Below are positions 7,993 through 16,868 of a stretch of DNA of 44,098 nucleotides, in pieces; position 1 is the first letter of the stretch, and each line of letters starts with the position of its first letter. The translations under genes were made by a program, and so were the position numbers. The notes beneath the pieces were generated by a model. The model saw only the letters and a program-made list of their open reading frames with translations. It was not told the DNA's origin and made no database searches. The stretch comes from an uncultured Flavobacteriaceae bacterium (lineage in GTDB: Bacteria; Bacteroidota; Bacteroidia; Flavobacteriales; Flavobacteriaceae): assembly GCA_913045325.1 (NCBI GenBank), contig CAJWPZ010000013.1, forward strand, positions 1 to 44,098. Reading direction: 5' to 3'.

Positions 7993-10551
7993 TTAAGATT
8001 CTGTAGTCTTCTTTTTCTGTTTTTTAATTTTTATACTAAGTTCATTTTTCTTGTCGTCCAAATCCATGGTAATGGCATCTCCTTCTTTAAGATTGCTGTT
8101 AATTATTTCTTCAGCCAAGGCGTCTTCAATATATTTTTGAATGGCACGCTTTAAAGGTCTGGCTCCATAATCTGAATCAAATCCTTTGTCTGCAATATAA
8201 TCTTTCGCTTTTTTGGTTAGAGTTAGGTCATATCCAAGTGCTTTAATACGAGAAAATAATATGGCCAGCTCTATATCAATGATTTTATGAATATCATCAC
8301 GATCTAGGTTGTTGAATATCATCACATCATCTACACGATTTAAAAATTCTGGAGCGAATGTTTTTTTCAAAGCATTTTCAATAACTCCCTTGGCATTAGC
8401 ATCTGCCTGGCTTGTTTGTGCAGCAGTCCCAAAACCAACTCCTTGACCAAAATCTTTTAATTTACGGGCTCCAATGTTGGAGGTCATAATAATAATGGTG
8501 TTTCTAAAATCTATTTTGCGTCCTAGACTGTCTGTTAGATGTCCATCATCGAGTACTTGCAGTAACATATTAAACACATCTGGATGGGCTTTTTCTATCT
8601 CATCCAATAGCACCACAGAATAAGGTTTACGTCGTATCTTTTCTGTAAGCTGTCCACCTTCTTCATACCCTACATATCCAGGAGGAGCTCCTACAAGTCT
8701 TGATATGGCAAATTTTTCCATGTACTCACTCATGTCAATGCGTATCAGTGAGTTTTCGTTGTCAAACAACTCTTTGGCCAAAACCTTGGCTAATTGAGTT
8801 TTACCAACCCCTGTTTGTCCAAGAAAAATAAATGAACCAATGGGCTTGTTTGGATCTTTAAGTCCTGCACGATTACGCTGTATGGCCTTCACCACTTTGT
8901 TTACAGCGTCGTTTTGACCAATTACCTTTCCTTTGATAAGCTGTGGTAATTCTGCCAGTTTATTAATTTCTGTTTGAGCAATTCTATTAACAGGCACTCC
9001 AGACATCATAGAAACAACCTCTGCTACATTGTCTTGGTCTACTGTTTCGCGATGAAGTTTAGAATCATTTTCCCAAATTTCTTGTTGGCTAATTAATTCT
9101 TTTTCAAGGTTTTTTTCATCATCTCTTAGCTTGGCTGCCTCTTCATATTTTTGCTTTTTAACCACCGAGTTTTTAAGTTCTCTTACCTGCTCAAGTTTTT
9201 GCTCAAGCTCTAAGATTTTCTTTGGTACATTAATGTTAATAATGTGTACTCGAGATCCTGCTTCATCCAAAGCATCAATAGCTTTGTCTGGCAAAAACCG
9301 GTCTGTCATGTACCTGTTTGTTAACTTCACACAGGCCTCTAATGCTTCTTTTGTATAACTTACATTATGGTGTGCTTCGTATTTTTCTTTAATATTTTCT
9401 AAAATTTCAATTGTTTCTTCTACAGAGGTAGGCTCTACTAAAACTTTCTGAAATCTTCTCTCTAAGGCGCCATCTTTTTCTATGTATTGTCTATGCTCAT
9501 CTAGGGTTGTAGCTCCAACACATTGTATTTCTCCACGAGCCAATGCTGGCTTAAACATATTGCTGGCATCTAGAGATCCAGTAGCGCCACCGGCACCTAC
9601 AATAGTGTGTATCTCATCAATAAAGAGAATGATGTCTTTGTTTTTTTCAAGCTCATTCATCAGGGCTTTCATCCGCTCTTCAAATTGTCCTCGATATTTT
9701 GTACCTGCAACTAGGCTGGCCAAATCTAATGTTACAACACGTTTGTCATACAAAATACGGGATACTTTACGCTGTACAATACGAAGTGCTAAACCTTCTG
9801 CAATAGCAGATTTACCAACTCCAGGTTCTCCAATTAGTAAGGGATTGTTTTTTTTGCGTCTACTCAAAATTTGTGATACTCTTTGTATTTCAGCATCACG
9901 ACCCACTACAGGATCTAGTTTTCCTAAATCTGCCATTTCGGTAAGATCTCTACCAAAATTATCTAATACAGGTGTTTTAGATTTTTTATTTGTTTTGACC
10001 CCTGGATTACCAAATAAATTTTCTTTGCTAGGCTCTTCCTTGTCTGACTTGTCATCACCTGGGAAGGTATCCTCTGCTGATGGCATATCTATGTAGTCAT
10101 CATCATTGGAGAGCAATGATTTAAACTGTTCTTTGACACCATCGTAATCTACTTTCATTTTTTCAAGTAGTTTGGTGGTAGGGTCGTTTTCATTTCTTAG
10201 AATACATAAAAGTAAATGAGCGGTATTAATAGAGGTGCTTTGGAATAGCTTTGCTTCTAAAAATGTAGTTTTTAAAGCGCGCTCTGCTTGCCGAGTTAGA
10301 TGCAGGTTTTTCTTATCATTGCCTACAATTCCAGTTTCTGGGTTTGCAGGGCTTAATATTTCAACTTTACGTCTAAGGTAGTTCAGGTCTATATCTAGGG
10401 CATTTAATATGGTAACAGCTTTGCCGTCTCCATCTCTTAGTAGCCCAAGTATTAGGTGTTCAGTGCCAATAAAATCATGGCCCAACCGAAGCGCCTCTTC
10501 TTTGCTAAATGCAATAACATCTTTTACTCTTGGGGAAAAATTATCATCCAT
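7993..10551 (-). CDS. clpC: ATP-dependent Clp protease ATP-binding subunit ClpC
   Basis: 852 residues. ClpC is an AAA+ unfoldase that feeds substrates to the ClpP peptidase. In order: two Clp_N repeats (about 1-145), an acidic linker (150-190), AAA+ domain 1 with Walker A GEPGVGKS at 241-248 and Walker B ILFIDEIH near 308-315, a UVR-like coiled middle segment (about 450-490), AAA+ domain 2 with Walker A GQTGVGKT at 578-585, and a C-terminal D2-small domain. The tripeptide VGF at 705-707 is the ClpP-docking loop, which distinguishes it from ClpB. It is monocistronic, reads towards hutH, and is divergent from gyrA. No clpP or mcsAB genes are nearby, and I found no good TAnnTTTG box upstream. 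Confidence 0.96.
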   Translation of the reverse strand: MDDNFSPRVKDVIAFSKEEALRLGHDFIGTEHLILGLLRDGDGKAVTILNALDIDLNYLRRKVEILSPANPETGIVGNDKKNLHLTRQAERALKTTFLEAKLFQSTSINTAHLLLCILRNENDPTTKLLEKMKVDYDGVKEQFKSLLSNDDDYIDMPSAEDTFPGDDKSDKEEPSKENLFGNPGVKTNKKSKTPVLDNFGRDLTEMADLGKLDPVVGRDAEIQRVSQILSRRKKNNPLLIGEPGVGKSAIAEGLALRIVQRKVSRILYDKRVVTLDLASLVAGTKYRGQFEERMKALMNELEKNKDIILFIDEIHTIVGAGGATGSLDASNMFKPALARGEIQCVGATTLDEHRQYIEKDGALERRFQKVLVEPTSVEETIEILENIKEKYEAHHNVSYTKEALEACVKLTNRYMTDRFLPDKAIDALDEAGSRVHIININVPKKILELEQKLEQVRELKNSVVKKQKYEEAAKLRDDEKNLEKELISQQEIWENDSKLHRETVDQDNVAEVVSMMSGVPVNRIAQTEINKLAELPQLIKGKVIGQNDAVNKVVKAIQRNRAGLKDPNKPIGSFIFLGQTGVGKTQLAKVLAKELFDNENSLIRIDMSEYMEKFAISRLVGAPPGYVGYEEGGQLTEKIRRKPYSVVLLDEIEKAHPDVFNMLLQVLDDGHLTDSLGRKIDFRNTIIIMTSNIGARKLKDFGQGVGFGTAAQTSQADANAKGVIENALKKTFAPEFLNRVDDVMIFNNLDRDDIHKIIDIELAILFSRIKALGYDLTLTKKAKDYIADKGFDSDYGARPLKRAIQKYIEDALAEEIINSNLKEGDAITMDLDDKKNELSIKIKKQKKKTTES

Positions 10552-10670
10552 AGGTTACGTTCTCTTTCGTATAAAATTACTAAAAATTAATGTTATAATT
10601 ACAAAAACCATTCCTGTTTCTATCAAGTATTTTTTTTTAACATAACACACCTTAGTTATGTGCTTGTAAG

Positions 10671-10751
10671 CCCCTTTAGTTATTAACCAATTAGGGGTGT
10701 TTTTTTGTTAATAAAAACGTGAATAAGACCCTTGTTTTTTTAGCTAAAAAA
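10671..10751 (+). promoter_or_regulatory. Symmetric elements upstream of gyrA
   Basis: Two structures lie in the 262-base clpC-gyrA gap. A CCCCT...AGGGG inverted repeat (10671-10697) is followed by a T run, resembling a weak terminator or attenuator on the plus strand. A 16-bp perfect palindrome TTTTTTAGCTAAAAAA follows at 10736-10751. A near-match TATCTTG at 10765-10771 may be the -7 box. Function is inferred only from position; gyrase genes are often controlled by supercoiling. Confidence 0.3.
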
Positions 10752-10813
10752 TGAGGAAATACCGTATCTTGCTTCTCTAGTAGAAAAAAACATAAATATA
10801 ATATAAAACAACT

Positions 10814-13360
10814 ATGGCTGAAGGTGAAAAATTGATTCCTATCAACATTGAAGATGAAATGAAATCGGCTTACATCGATTATTCGATGTCTGTAATTGTG
10901 TCACGTGCACTGCCAGATGTTCGTGATGGTATGAAACCTGTTCACAGGCGTGTTTTGTTTGGTATGCATGAACTTGGTATTCGAGCAACAGGTGCCCATA
11001 AAAAATCTGCCAGAATTGTTGGAGAAGTTTTAGGAAAGTATCACCCACACGGAGATACATCTGTTTATGATGCTATGGTGCGTATGGCACAAGAGTGGAG
11101 CCTACGCTATTTACTTGTAGATGGTCAAGGTAACTTTGGCTCTGTAGATGGAGATAGTCCAGCTGCAATGCGTTACACAGAAGCAAGAATGCAGCGTATT
11201 AGTGAAGATATGCTGGCAGATATAGATAAAGATACAGTAGATCATCAACTAAACTTTGATGACACCTTAAAAGAACCAACGGTACTTCCAACTAGAATAC
11301 CTGGCTTGTTAATAAACGGAGCCTCTGGTATTGCTGTGGGTATGGCAACAAACATGCCACCACATAACCTAACAGAGGTTGTTGATGGTATACAGGCATA
11401 TATAGAAAATCCAGATATTGACATAGACGGACTCATGCAGTATGTAAAAGCCCCAGATTTTCCAACTGGAGGTATTATATATGGTTATGATGGAGTGAAA
11501 GATGCATTTCATACTGGGCGTGGGCGTATTGTAATGAGAGCCAAATCTAGTTTTGAAGAGGTTGGCGGTAGAGAATGTATCATTGTAAATGAGATTCCGT
11601 ATCAAGTCAACAAGGCAGACATGATTAAAAAAACTGCTGATCTTATAAATGATAAGAAAATCGAGGGTATTTCAAACATTCGTGATGAGTCTGACAGAAA
11701 TGGAATGCGTATTGTATACATACTTAAAAGAGATGCAATTCCTAATATTGTACTAAACACCTTATTTAAATATACAGCCCTTCAGTCTAGTTTTAGTGTA
11801 AATAACATTGCTCTTGTAAAAGGGAGACCTCAAATGCTGAATCTTAAAGACTTGATTCATTATTTTGTAGAGCACCGTCATGAGGTTGTTGTTAGAAGAA
11901 CAGAATACCTTTTAAGAAAAGCCAACGAAAGAGCCCATATACTAGAGGGATTAATTATTGCCTCAGATAATATAGATGAGGTGATACGTCTTATTCGCGG
12001 CTCTTCAAATGCAGATGCTGCAAAAGCTGCCTTAATTAAAGCCTTTGAGCTTTCTGAGATACAGGCTAAGGCAATTGTTGAGATGCGTTTGCGCCAATTA
12101 ACTGGTCTAGAGCAAGACAAGCTTCGTACAGAGTATGAACAACTCATGAAAACCATAGAAGACTACCAAGACATTCTTGCTGACAAGGAGCGTAGAATGA
12201 CTATTATCAAAGAAGAATTACAAGAAATTCAAGACAAATATGGTGATGAGCGTCGTTCTGTAATTGAGTATGCTGGAGGAGATGTAAGTATCACAGATTT
12301 AATTCCAGATGAGCAAGTGGTGTTAACCATTTCTCATGCGGGTTATATTAAGCGTACTTCATTGGCAGAATATAAAACACAAAATAGAGGTGGAGTAGGG
12401 CAAAAAGCCTCTGCGACAAGAAATGAAGATTTCTTAGAGCATTTATTTGTGGGAACCAACCACCAATACATGTTGTTTTTCACACAAAAAGGAAAATGTT
12501 TCTGGATGCGAGTTTTTGAAATTCCTGAGGGAAGTAAAACATCAAAAGGGCGTGCTATTCAAAACTTGATTAACATAGAGCCAGATGATAAGGTAATGGC
12601 ATTTATTTGCACACAGGATCTTAAAGATGAAGAATATGTAAATAGCAGGTACGTTATCATGGCCACCAAAAAAGGGCAAGTCAAGAAAACACCACTAGAG
12701 CAGTATTCTAGACCTAGAACCAATGGTATTAATGCCATCACAATTAAAGACGGCGATGAGCTTCTGGAGGCAAAACTTACTACGGGAGACTCTCAAGTAA
12801 TGCTTGCTGTAAAGAGTGGTAAAGCCATTAGGTTTGAAGAAGAAAAGACAAGACCTATGGGTAGAAATGCCTCTGGAGTTCGTGGTATTAGATTGGCAGA
12901 TGATGCAGATGAGCTTGTTGGTATGATTGCCATAAATGACACCGCTTCTGAAATTTTAGTGGTTTCAGAAAATGGATACGGTAAAAGATCTAGCATTGAA
13001 GACTACCGCATCACAAACCGTGGTGGAAAAGGAGTAAAAACAATTAGCCTTACAGATAAAACTGGAAAACTTGTAGCCATTAAAAATGTGGTTGACAGCG
13101 ATGATTTAATGATTATTAATAAATCTGGAATTGCCATTAGAATGGCCGTTGATAGTCTTCGAGTGATGGGACGTGCCACACAAGGAGTACGTTTAATCAA
13201 AGTTCGTGAGGACGATTCTATTGCAGCTGTAGCTAAGGTGATGAAAGAAGATGATCCAGAGTTGGATGAGTCTTTAGAAGATGCAGATTCGCAAATCACT
13301 CCTGTTGATGTAACAGGTGCAGAGCCAGCCACTGAGCAAACAAACACTGAGGAAGAATAA
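10814..13360 (+). CDS. gyrA: DNA gyrase subunit A
   Basis: 848 residues. GyrA is the breakage-reunion subunit of gyrase; with GyrB it introduces negative supercoils. The N-terminal winged-helix/tower region has the active-site tyrosine at 121 in [10 protein letters not shown]. The quinolone-resistance region reads [10 protein letters not shown], with Thr82 and Asp86 at the positions equivalent to E. coli Ser83 and Asp87. The C-terminal beta-pinwheel (from about 500) has a GyrA-box variant QNRGGVG, and the extreme C-terminus is an acidic tail. Topoisomerase IV ParC is the alternative, but the GyrA box and length favour GyrA. It is followed after 62 bases by a TPR gene on the same strand. Confidence 0.96.
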   Translation: MAEGEKLIPINIEDEMKSAYIDYSMSVIVSRALPDVRDGMKPVHRRVLFGMHELGIRATGAHKKSARIVGEVLGKYHPHGDTSVYDAMVRMAQEWSLRYLLVDGQGNFGSVDGDSPAAMRYTEARMQRISEDMLADIDKDTVDHQLNFDDTLKEPTVLPTRIPGLLINGASGIAVGMATNMPPHNLTEVVDGIQAYIENPDIDIDGLMQYVKAPDFPTGGIIYGYDGVKDAFHTGRGRIVMRAKSSFEEVGGRECIIVNEIPYQVNKADMIKKTADLINDKKIEGISNIRDESDRNGMRIVYILKRDAIPNIVLNTLFKYTALQSSFSVNNIALVKGRPQMLNLKDLIHYFVEHRHEVVVRRTEYLLRKANERAHILEGLIIASDNIDEVIRLIRGSSNADAAKAALIKAFELSEIQAKAIVEMRLRQLTGLEQDKLRTEYEQLMKTIEDYQDILADKERRMTIIKEELQEIQDKYGDERRSVIEYAGGDVSITDLIPDEQVVLTISHAGYIKRTSLAEYKTQNRGGVGQKASATRNEDFLEHLFVGTNHQYMLFFTQKGKCFWMRVFEIPEGSKTSKGRAIQNLINIEPDDKVMAFICTQDLKDEEYVNSRYVIMATKKGQVKKTPLEQYSRPRTNGINAITIKDGDELLEAKLTTGDSQVMLAVKSGKAIRFEEEKTRPMGRNASGVRGIRLADDADELVGMIAINDTASEILVVSENGYGKRSSIEDYRITNRGGKGVKTISLTDKTGKLVAIKNVVDSDDLMIINKSGIAIRMAVDSLRVMGRATQGVRLIKVREDDSIAAVAKVMKEDDPELDESLEDADSQITPVDVTGAEPATEQTNTEEE

Positions 13361-13422
13361 TTTATAACTATTAATATTTCAGAAATATAAAAAGCCACAT
13401 TTCTGATTCTAATTATTTTAAG

Positions 13423-14685
13423 ATGAAAAAATCATTACTATTGGCAGGCGCACTTTTATTTGCTGTAGCGTCTTTTGGCCAAAAAAAAGAAATTAAAAAA
13501 GCGCAAAAGGCATTTATAAAGGGAGATGTCCAGGCGGCACAAATGCTACTGAATACTGCAGAAACTAAATTAGGTGAAGCAGCCCTTGAAACAAAAATAG
13601 ATTTCTACATAGCAAAAGGTGAAGTGACACTAGCCCAGGCAGGAAAATCTGGATACCAGCAAATGAAAGATGCTGCTGATGCTTATAAAACCGCTCAAAA
13701 ACTAGACACAAAAAACCAGTATAAAGGTATTATTGACACTGGTCTAGACAACACTCGTGTAGCTTTGTTTAATAGCGCCATTATAGAATCGAACGCAAAA
13801 AATTATTCTAAAGCTGGAGAAAAGTTTTATTTAAGTTATACGGTGAAAAATGACACCATTGATTTGTATTATGCGGCAGGTAGTATGATAAATGCCAAAG
13901 ATTATGACGCAAGTCTTGATTATTACCAGCAGCTATTAGCTCTTGGGTATACAGGTATTAAAAAGAAGTATACAGCACTTCGTATAGAAGATAACAAGCA
14001 AGTGACCTTTGCCTCTGAGGCAGACAGAAACACTGAATTGTTATCTGGAAAATACACAAAACCAGGTGAGCGTATGTCTGAATCTATAAAGGGAGATATT
14101 TTAAAAAACGTGGTGCTTATCCTCTCTAGTAAAGGAGAGAATGACAAGGCTATAGCCCTTATGAAAGAAGCTAGATTAGAAAACCCCACAGATATAACCC
14201 TAGTTAGAGCAGAGGCAGAGATGGTTTATAAAATGGGAGATATAGCCCGTTATGATGAATTGATGCAACAAGTTTTAGAGTTTGACCCTACAGATCCTGA
14301 GCCGTATTATAATATAGGTGTTGTTGCGGCCTCTTCTGGAAACCCAGAAAAAGCCATGGAGTTTTACAAAAAAGCAATCGAACTAAAGCCAGATTATACC
14401 TCTGCACTTGTAAACCTTGGTGCTTTGATATTAAGAGATGAGATGAAAATTGTAGATGAAATGAATTCTTTAGGAATGTCTAAGGCAGATTCTAAAAAAT
14501 ATAATGCCCTGGAGATTAAAAGAGAAGGGCTCTACAATGAAGCATTACCTTATTTAGAGGCAGCCTACAGTTATAGAAGTGATAATCCTCAACTTGTTGC
14601 AAAACTTAAAGAAATATACAGCCTTTTAGGCATGGACGCTAAAGAATCTGAAATGAAATCTAAACTCGACGAGTTAGAGAACTAA
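13423..14685 (+). CDS. Secreted tetratricopeptide-repeat protein
   Basis: 420 residues with a signal peptide MKKSLLLAGALLFAVASFGQ, cut after about residue 19. The mature protein is helical with TPR-like repeats; the best copies are DPEPYYNIGVVAASSGNPEKA and the following PDYTSALVNLGALI near residues 290-335. TPR proteins act as scaffolds, so a periplasmic protein-interaction role is likely, but no partner can be named. It starts 62 bases after gyrA with no terminator between them, so it may be read from the gyrA transcript, and it is followed by a strong hairpin terminator. Confidence 0.87.
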   Translation: MKKSLLLAGALLFAVASFGQKKEIKKAQKAFIKGDVQAAQMLLNTAETKLGEAALETKIDFYIAKGEVTLAQAGKSGYQQMKDAADAYKTAQKLDTKNQYKGIIDTGLDNTRVALFNSAIIESNAKNYSKAGEKFYLSYTVKNDTIDLYYAAGSMINAKDYDASLDYYQQLLALGYTGIKKKYTALRIEDNKQVTFASEADRNTELLSGKYTKPGERMSESIKGDILKNVVLILSSKGENDKAIALMKEARLENPTDITLVRAEAEMVYKMGDIARYDELMQQVLEFDPTDPEPYYNIGVVAASSGNPEKAMEFYKKAIELKPDYTSALVNLGALILRDEMKIVDEMNSLGMSKADSKKYNALEIKREGLYNEALPYLEAAYSYRSDNPQLVAKLKEIYSLLGMDAKESEMKSKLDELEN

Positions 14686-14704
14686 GCTACATATATTGAG
14701 TACT

Positions 14705-14737
14705 AAAAAATCCCGCTATAACATGGCGGGATTTTTT
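14705..14737. terminator. Bidirectional terminator after the TPR gene
   Basis: Inverted repeat with 12-base arms (14705-14716 and 14726-14737), GC-rich core CCCGC/GCGGG, A run on the left and T run on the right. It serves the TPR gene on the plus strand, 20 bases past its stop, and could also end the convergent NlpC/P60 transcript. Confidence 0.9.
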
Positions 14738-14768
14738 TATATAAAGATACTCTGTACTTTTAATTAGT

Positions 14769-15518
14769 TTATATAATACGCTTTATTACTCTTAATTTAT
14801 GAGTATGAAGGCTTGTTTGAATATTAAAAATACCTGTATGGTCTAACATGTCTATACGTACTTTACCATGTGCATGTATAATGTAGTTGTCTTTCATTAT
14901 AATTCCTACATGTGTAATATCTCCCTCGGCGTTGTCAAAAAATGCTAAATCACCAGGTTCACTTTCTTCTATAAAACTCAAGGCTTCTCCTTGCTCAACT
15001 TGTTGGCTAGCATCACGTTTTAACGCATAACCATTGAGTTTGTACACCATTTGAGTAAACCCACTACAATCTATGCCAAAAGGAGTTTTTCCGCCCCATA
15101 AATAGGGTGTGTTTAGATATAAAAGAGCCGTGTTTATTACATTGTCTTTAGCAAATTTTTCTTGTACACTACTGCCTTCAAACTCATGATTTAAAATATC
15201 TAAGGCGTTTAAAGAACTACCCATAACTATAGATATCATCTGATTATCTTGGGTAGATACCATATCTACAAGATCCTCACAAACAATAGGAGTCTGCTTA
15301 GAGATATTATTGTAATTTTCTTCTTCTATAGGCAGAAATTGTTTGTTATCTATCCAGGCCTCATATGTATCATAGGCTAGGCGTATTCTGCTCCATTTTT
15401 TTCTTGACTCTAATACCTTAAAAATTTCACCATACAATACTTGGGTCACTAGTTCACTGCTGTCTGCAGCTTCTGCCCTAAGAGGCACAATAGAAAGATT
15501 ACAAATACCGTATTTCAT
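14769..15518 (-). CDS. NlpC/P60 family cysteine peptidase with SH3 domains
   Basis: 249 residues. The first 60 or so residues look like a bacterial SH3 domain (PLRAEAADSSELVTQ, KWSRIRLAYDTYEAWI), with a second SH3-like stretch to about 120. The C-terminal half is an NlpC/P60 fold with catalytic Cys151 in GIDCSGF, His203 in ITHVGI and a third polar residue in IHAHGKV. There is no signal peptide, which fits the cytoplasmic dipeptidyl-peptidase VI / YkfC type that cleaves gamma-D-glutamyl-L-amino-acid bonds in recycled peptidoglycan peptides rather than a wall hydrolase. It starts 17 bases after the thiolase stop and is probably co-transcribed with it. Confidence 0.9.
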   Translation of the reverse strand: MKYGICNLSIVPLRAEAADSSELVTQVLYGEIFKVLESRKKWSRIRLAYDTYEAWIDNKQFLPIEEENYNNISKQTPIVCEDLVDMVSTQDNQMISIVMGSSLNALDILNHEFEGSSVQEKFAKDNVINTALLYLNTPYLWGGKTPFGIDCSGFTQMVYKLNGYALKRDASQQVEQGEALSFIEESEPGDLAFFDNAEGDITHVGIIMKDNYIIHAHGKVRIDMLDHTGIFNIQTSLHTHKLRVIKRII

Positions 15519-15535
15519 AGAATAACTTGTGTGAG

Positions 15536-16714
15536 TTAGGCTCTTTCAATTACTATAGCAGATGCGCCACCACCTCCATTACAAATTGCTGCCGCTCCAA
15601 ATTTTGCGTCGTTTTGTTGTAGTACGTTTAACAGTGTTATTATAATACGAACACCACTAACCCCAAGTGGATGCCCTAAAGAAACAGCGCCACCATTTAC
15701 ATTTACATTGCTGCTATCAAGGCCTAAAATTTTCATATTAGCAAGGCCAACCACCGCGAAGGCTTCGTTAAGCTCAAAGAAATCTATCTGATCTTGAGTT
15801 ACACCAGCTTTGGCAAGGGCCTTTGGCAAAGCCTTTGATGGAGCCGTTGTAAACCACTGCGGCTCGTGTGCTGCATCTGCATATCCTTTTATAGTAGCCA
15901 ATATGGTAAGTCCAAGTGAGTTGGCTTTCTCTTCACTCATTAAAATCATTGCACCAGCACCATCATTAATAGTGGATGCATTGGCCGCTGTAACGGTTCC
16001 TTCTTTCGAAAAAGCAGCTCGTAGGGCTGGAATTTTATCCATTCTTACGTTTTTAAACTCCTCATCTTCACTTACAATAAGAGCGTCACCTCTTCTTTGA
16101 GGTACTGCAACGGGTATTACTTCGTTAGAGAATTTACCTTCACTCCAAGCCTTTGCAGAGCGTTTGTAGGATTCTATGGCAAACGCATCTTGATCTTCTC
16201 TAGAGAAACTATATTTTTCTGCACAACTATCTGCCAATACGCCCATGGCATTTTTATCAAAGGGGTCTACCAGACCATCTTTTTGCATACCGTCTACCAT
16301 TGTAGTGGGTCCAAATTTTACTCCTTTGCGCATGTGCATGTAATGTGGAATGTTACTCATACTCTCCATACCACCTGCTATAACTACATTGGCATCACCA
16401 AGTGCAATAGCCTGAGCCGCATTTATTACAGCTTTCATACCAGAGGCGCATACTTTGTTTACCGTTGTACAAGGTACAGTATCTGGGATACCTGCACCTA
16501 TTGCTGCTTGTCTAGCTGGCGCTTGACCTACGCCGGCCTGTACCACATTACCCATATACACTTCGTCTACTTGGGTTGCGTCTAGGTTGATTTTATCTAA
16601 AGCTCCTTTTATAGCAACGCTTCCTAACTCAGTGGCTGTTAATGAAGATAAACCTCCCATAAAACTACCTATTGGCGTACGCACCGCAGCAACAATAACA
16701 ACTTTTTTTATCAT
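15536..16714 (-). CDS. Acetyl-CoA C-acetyltransferase (thiolase)
   Basis: 392 residues, the standard size of a biosynthetic-type thiolase. All catalytic residues are present at the classic positions: nucleophile Cys89 in KVCASGMKA, His348 in GHPLGVSG, and Cys378 in ICNGGGGAS; NEAFAVV is also intact. The enzyme condenses two acetyl-CoA to acetoacetyl-CoA or runs in reverse; whether it works in degradation or synthesis cannot be told here, since no beta-oxidation or mevalonate genes are adjacent. It has a good promoter upstream and leads into the NlpC/P60 gene. Confidence 0.94.
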   Translation of the reverse strand: MIKKVVIVAAVRTPIGSFMGGLSSLTATELGSVAIKGALDKINLDATQVDEVYMGNVVQAGVGQAPARQAAIGAGIPDTVPCTTVNKVCASGMKAVINAAQAIALGDANVVIAGGMESMSNIPHYMHMRKGVKFGPTTMVDGMQKDGLVDPFDKNAMGVLADSCAEKYSFSREDQDAFAIESYKRSAKAWSEGKFSNEVIPVAVPQRRGDALIVSEDEEFKNVRMDKIPALRAAFSKEGTVTAANASTINDGAGAMILMSEEKANSLGLTILATIKGYADAAHEPQWFTTAPSKALPKALAKAGVTQDQIDFFELNEAFAVVGLANMKILGLDSSNVNVNGGAVSLGHPLGVSGVRIIITLLNVLQQNDAKFGAAAICNGGGGASAIVIERA

Positions 16715-16771
16715 AATATTGAATTAATATTTATTTAATGAGTAACAATTATAAGCTTTAAATAATGGCTA

Positions 16772-16802
16772 CAAAATTACATATTTATAACTAAATTATC
16801 AA
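16772..16802 (-). promoter_or_regulatory. Promoter of the thiolase gene
   Basis: On the minus strand TTG at 16802-16800, a 20-base spacer, then TAATTTTG at 16779-16772. Both boxes match the Bacteroidetes consensus; the leader would be about 50 bases. Confidence 0.6.
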
Positions 16803-16820
16803 TATTTACGGCCATAGGTT

Positions 16821-16851
16821 TTGTTAGTGCATCAACCAATAGGTATCTTTA
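16821..16851 (+). promoter_or_regulatory. Possible promoter of the 7TM-HD gene
   Basis: TTG at 16821-16823, a 20-base spacer and TATCTTTA at 16844-16851, one mismatch from TAnnTTTG. It sits 17 bases before the preferred ATG at 16869 and overlaps the longer possible start, favouring the inner one. Confidence 0.35.
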
Positions 16852-16868
16852 CCTTGAATATTTTTATT

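Noticed and set aside
9482-10096. Plus-strand ORF of 204 codons
   Set aside because: Antisense to clpC AAA+ domain 1; Ser/Cys-rich composition and no start context, a shadow of a conserved gene.
13003-13398. Minus-strand ORF of 131 codons over the end of gyrA
   Set aside because: Ser-rich shadow of the GyrA pinwheel and acidic tail; no promoter or homologous motif.
16097-16585. Plus-strand ORF of 162 codons rich in Tyr, Cys and His
   Set aside because: Antisense to the thiolase catalytic region; the composition is typical of a reverse-frame artefact.
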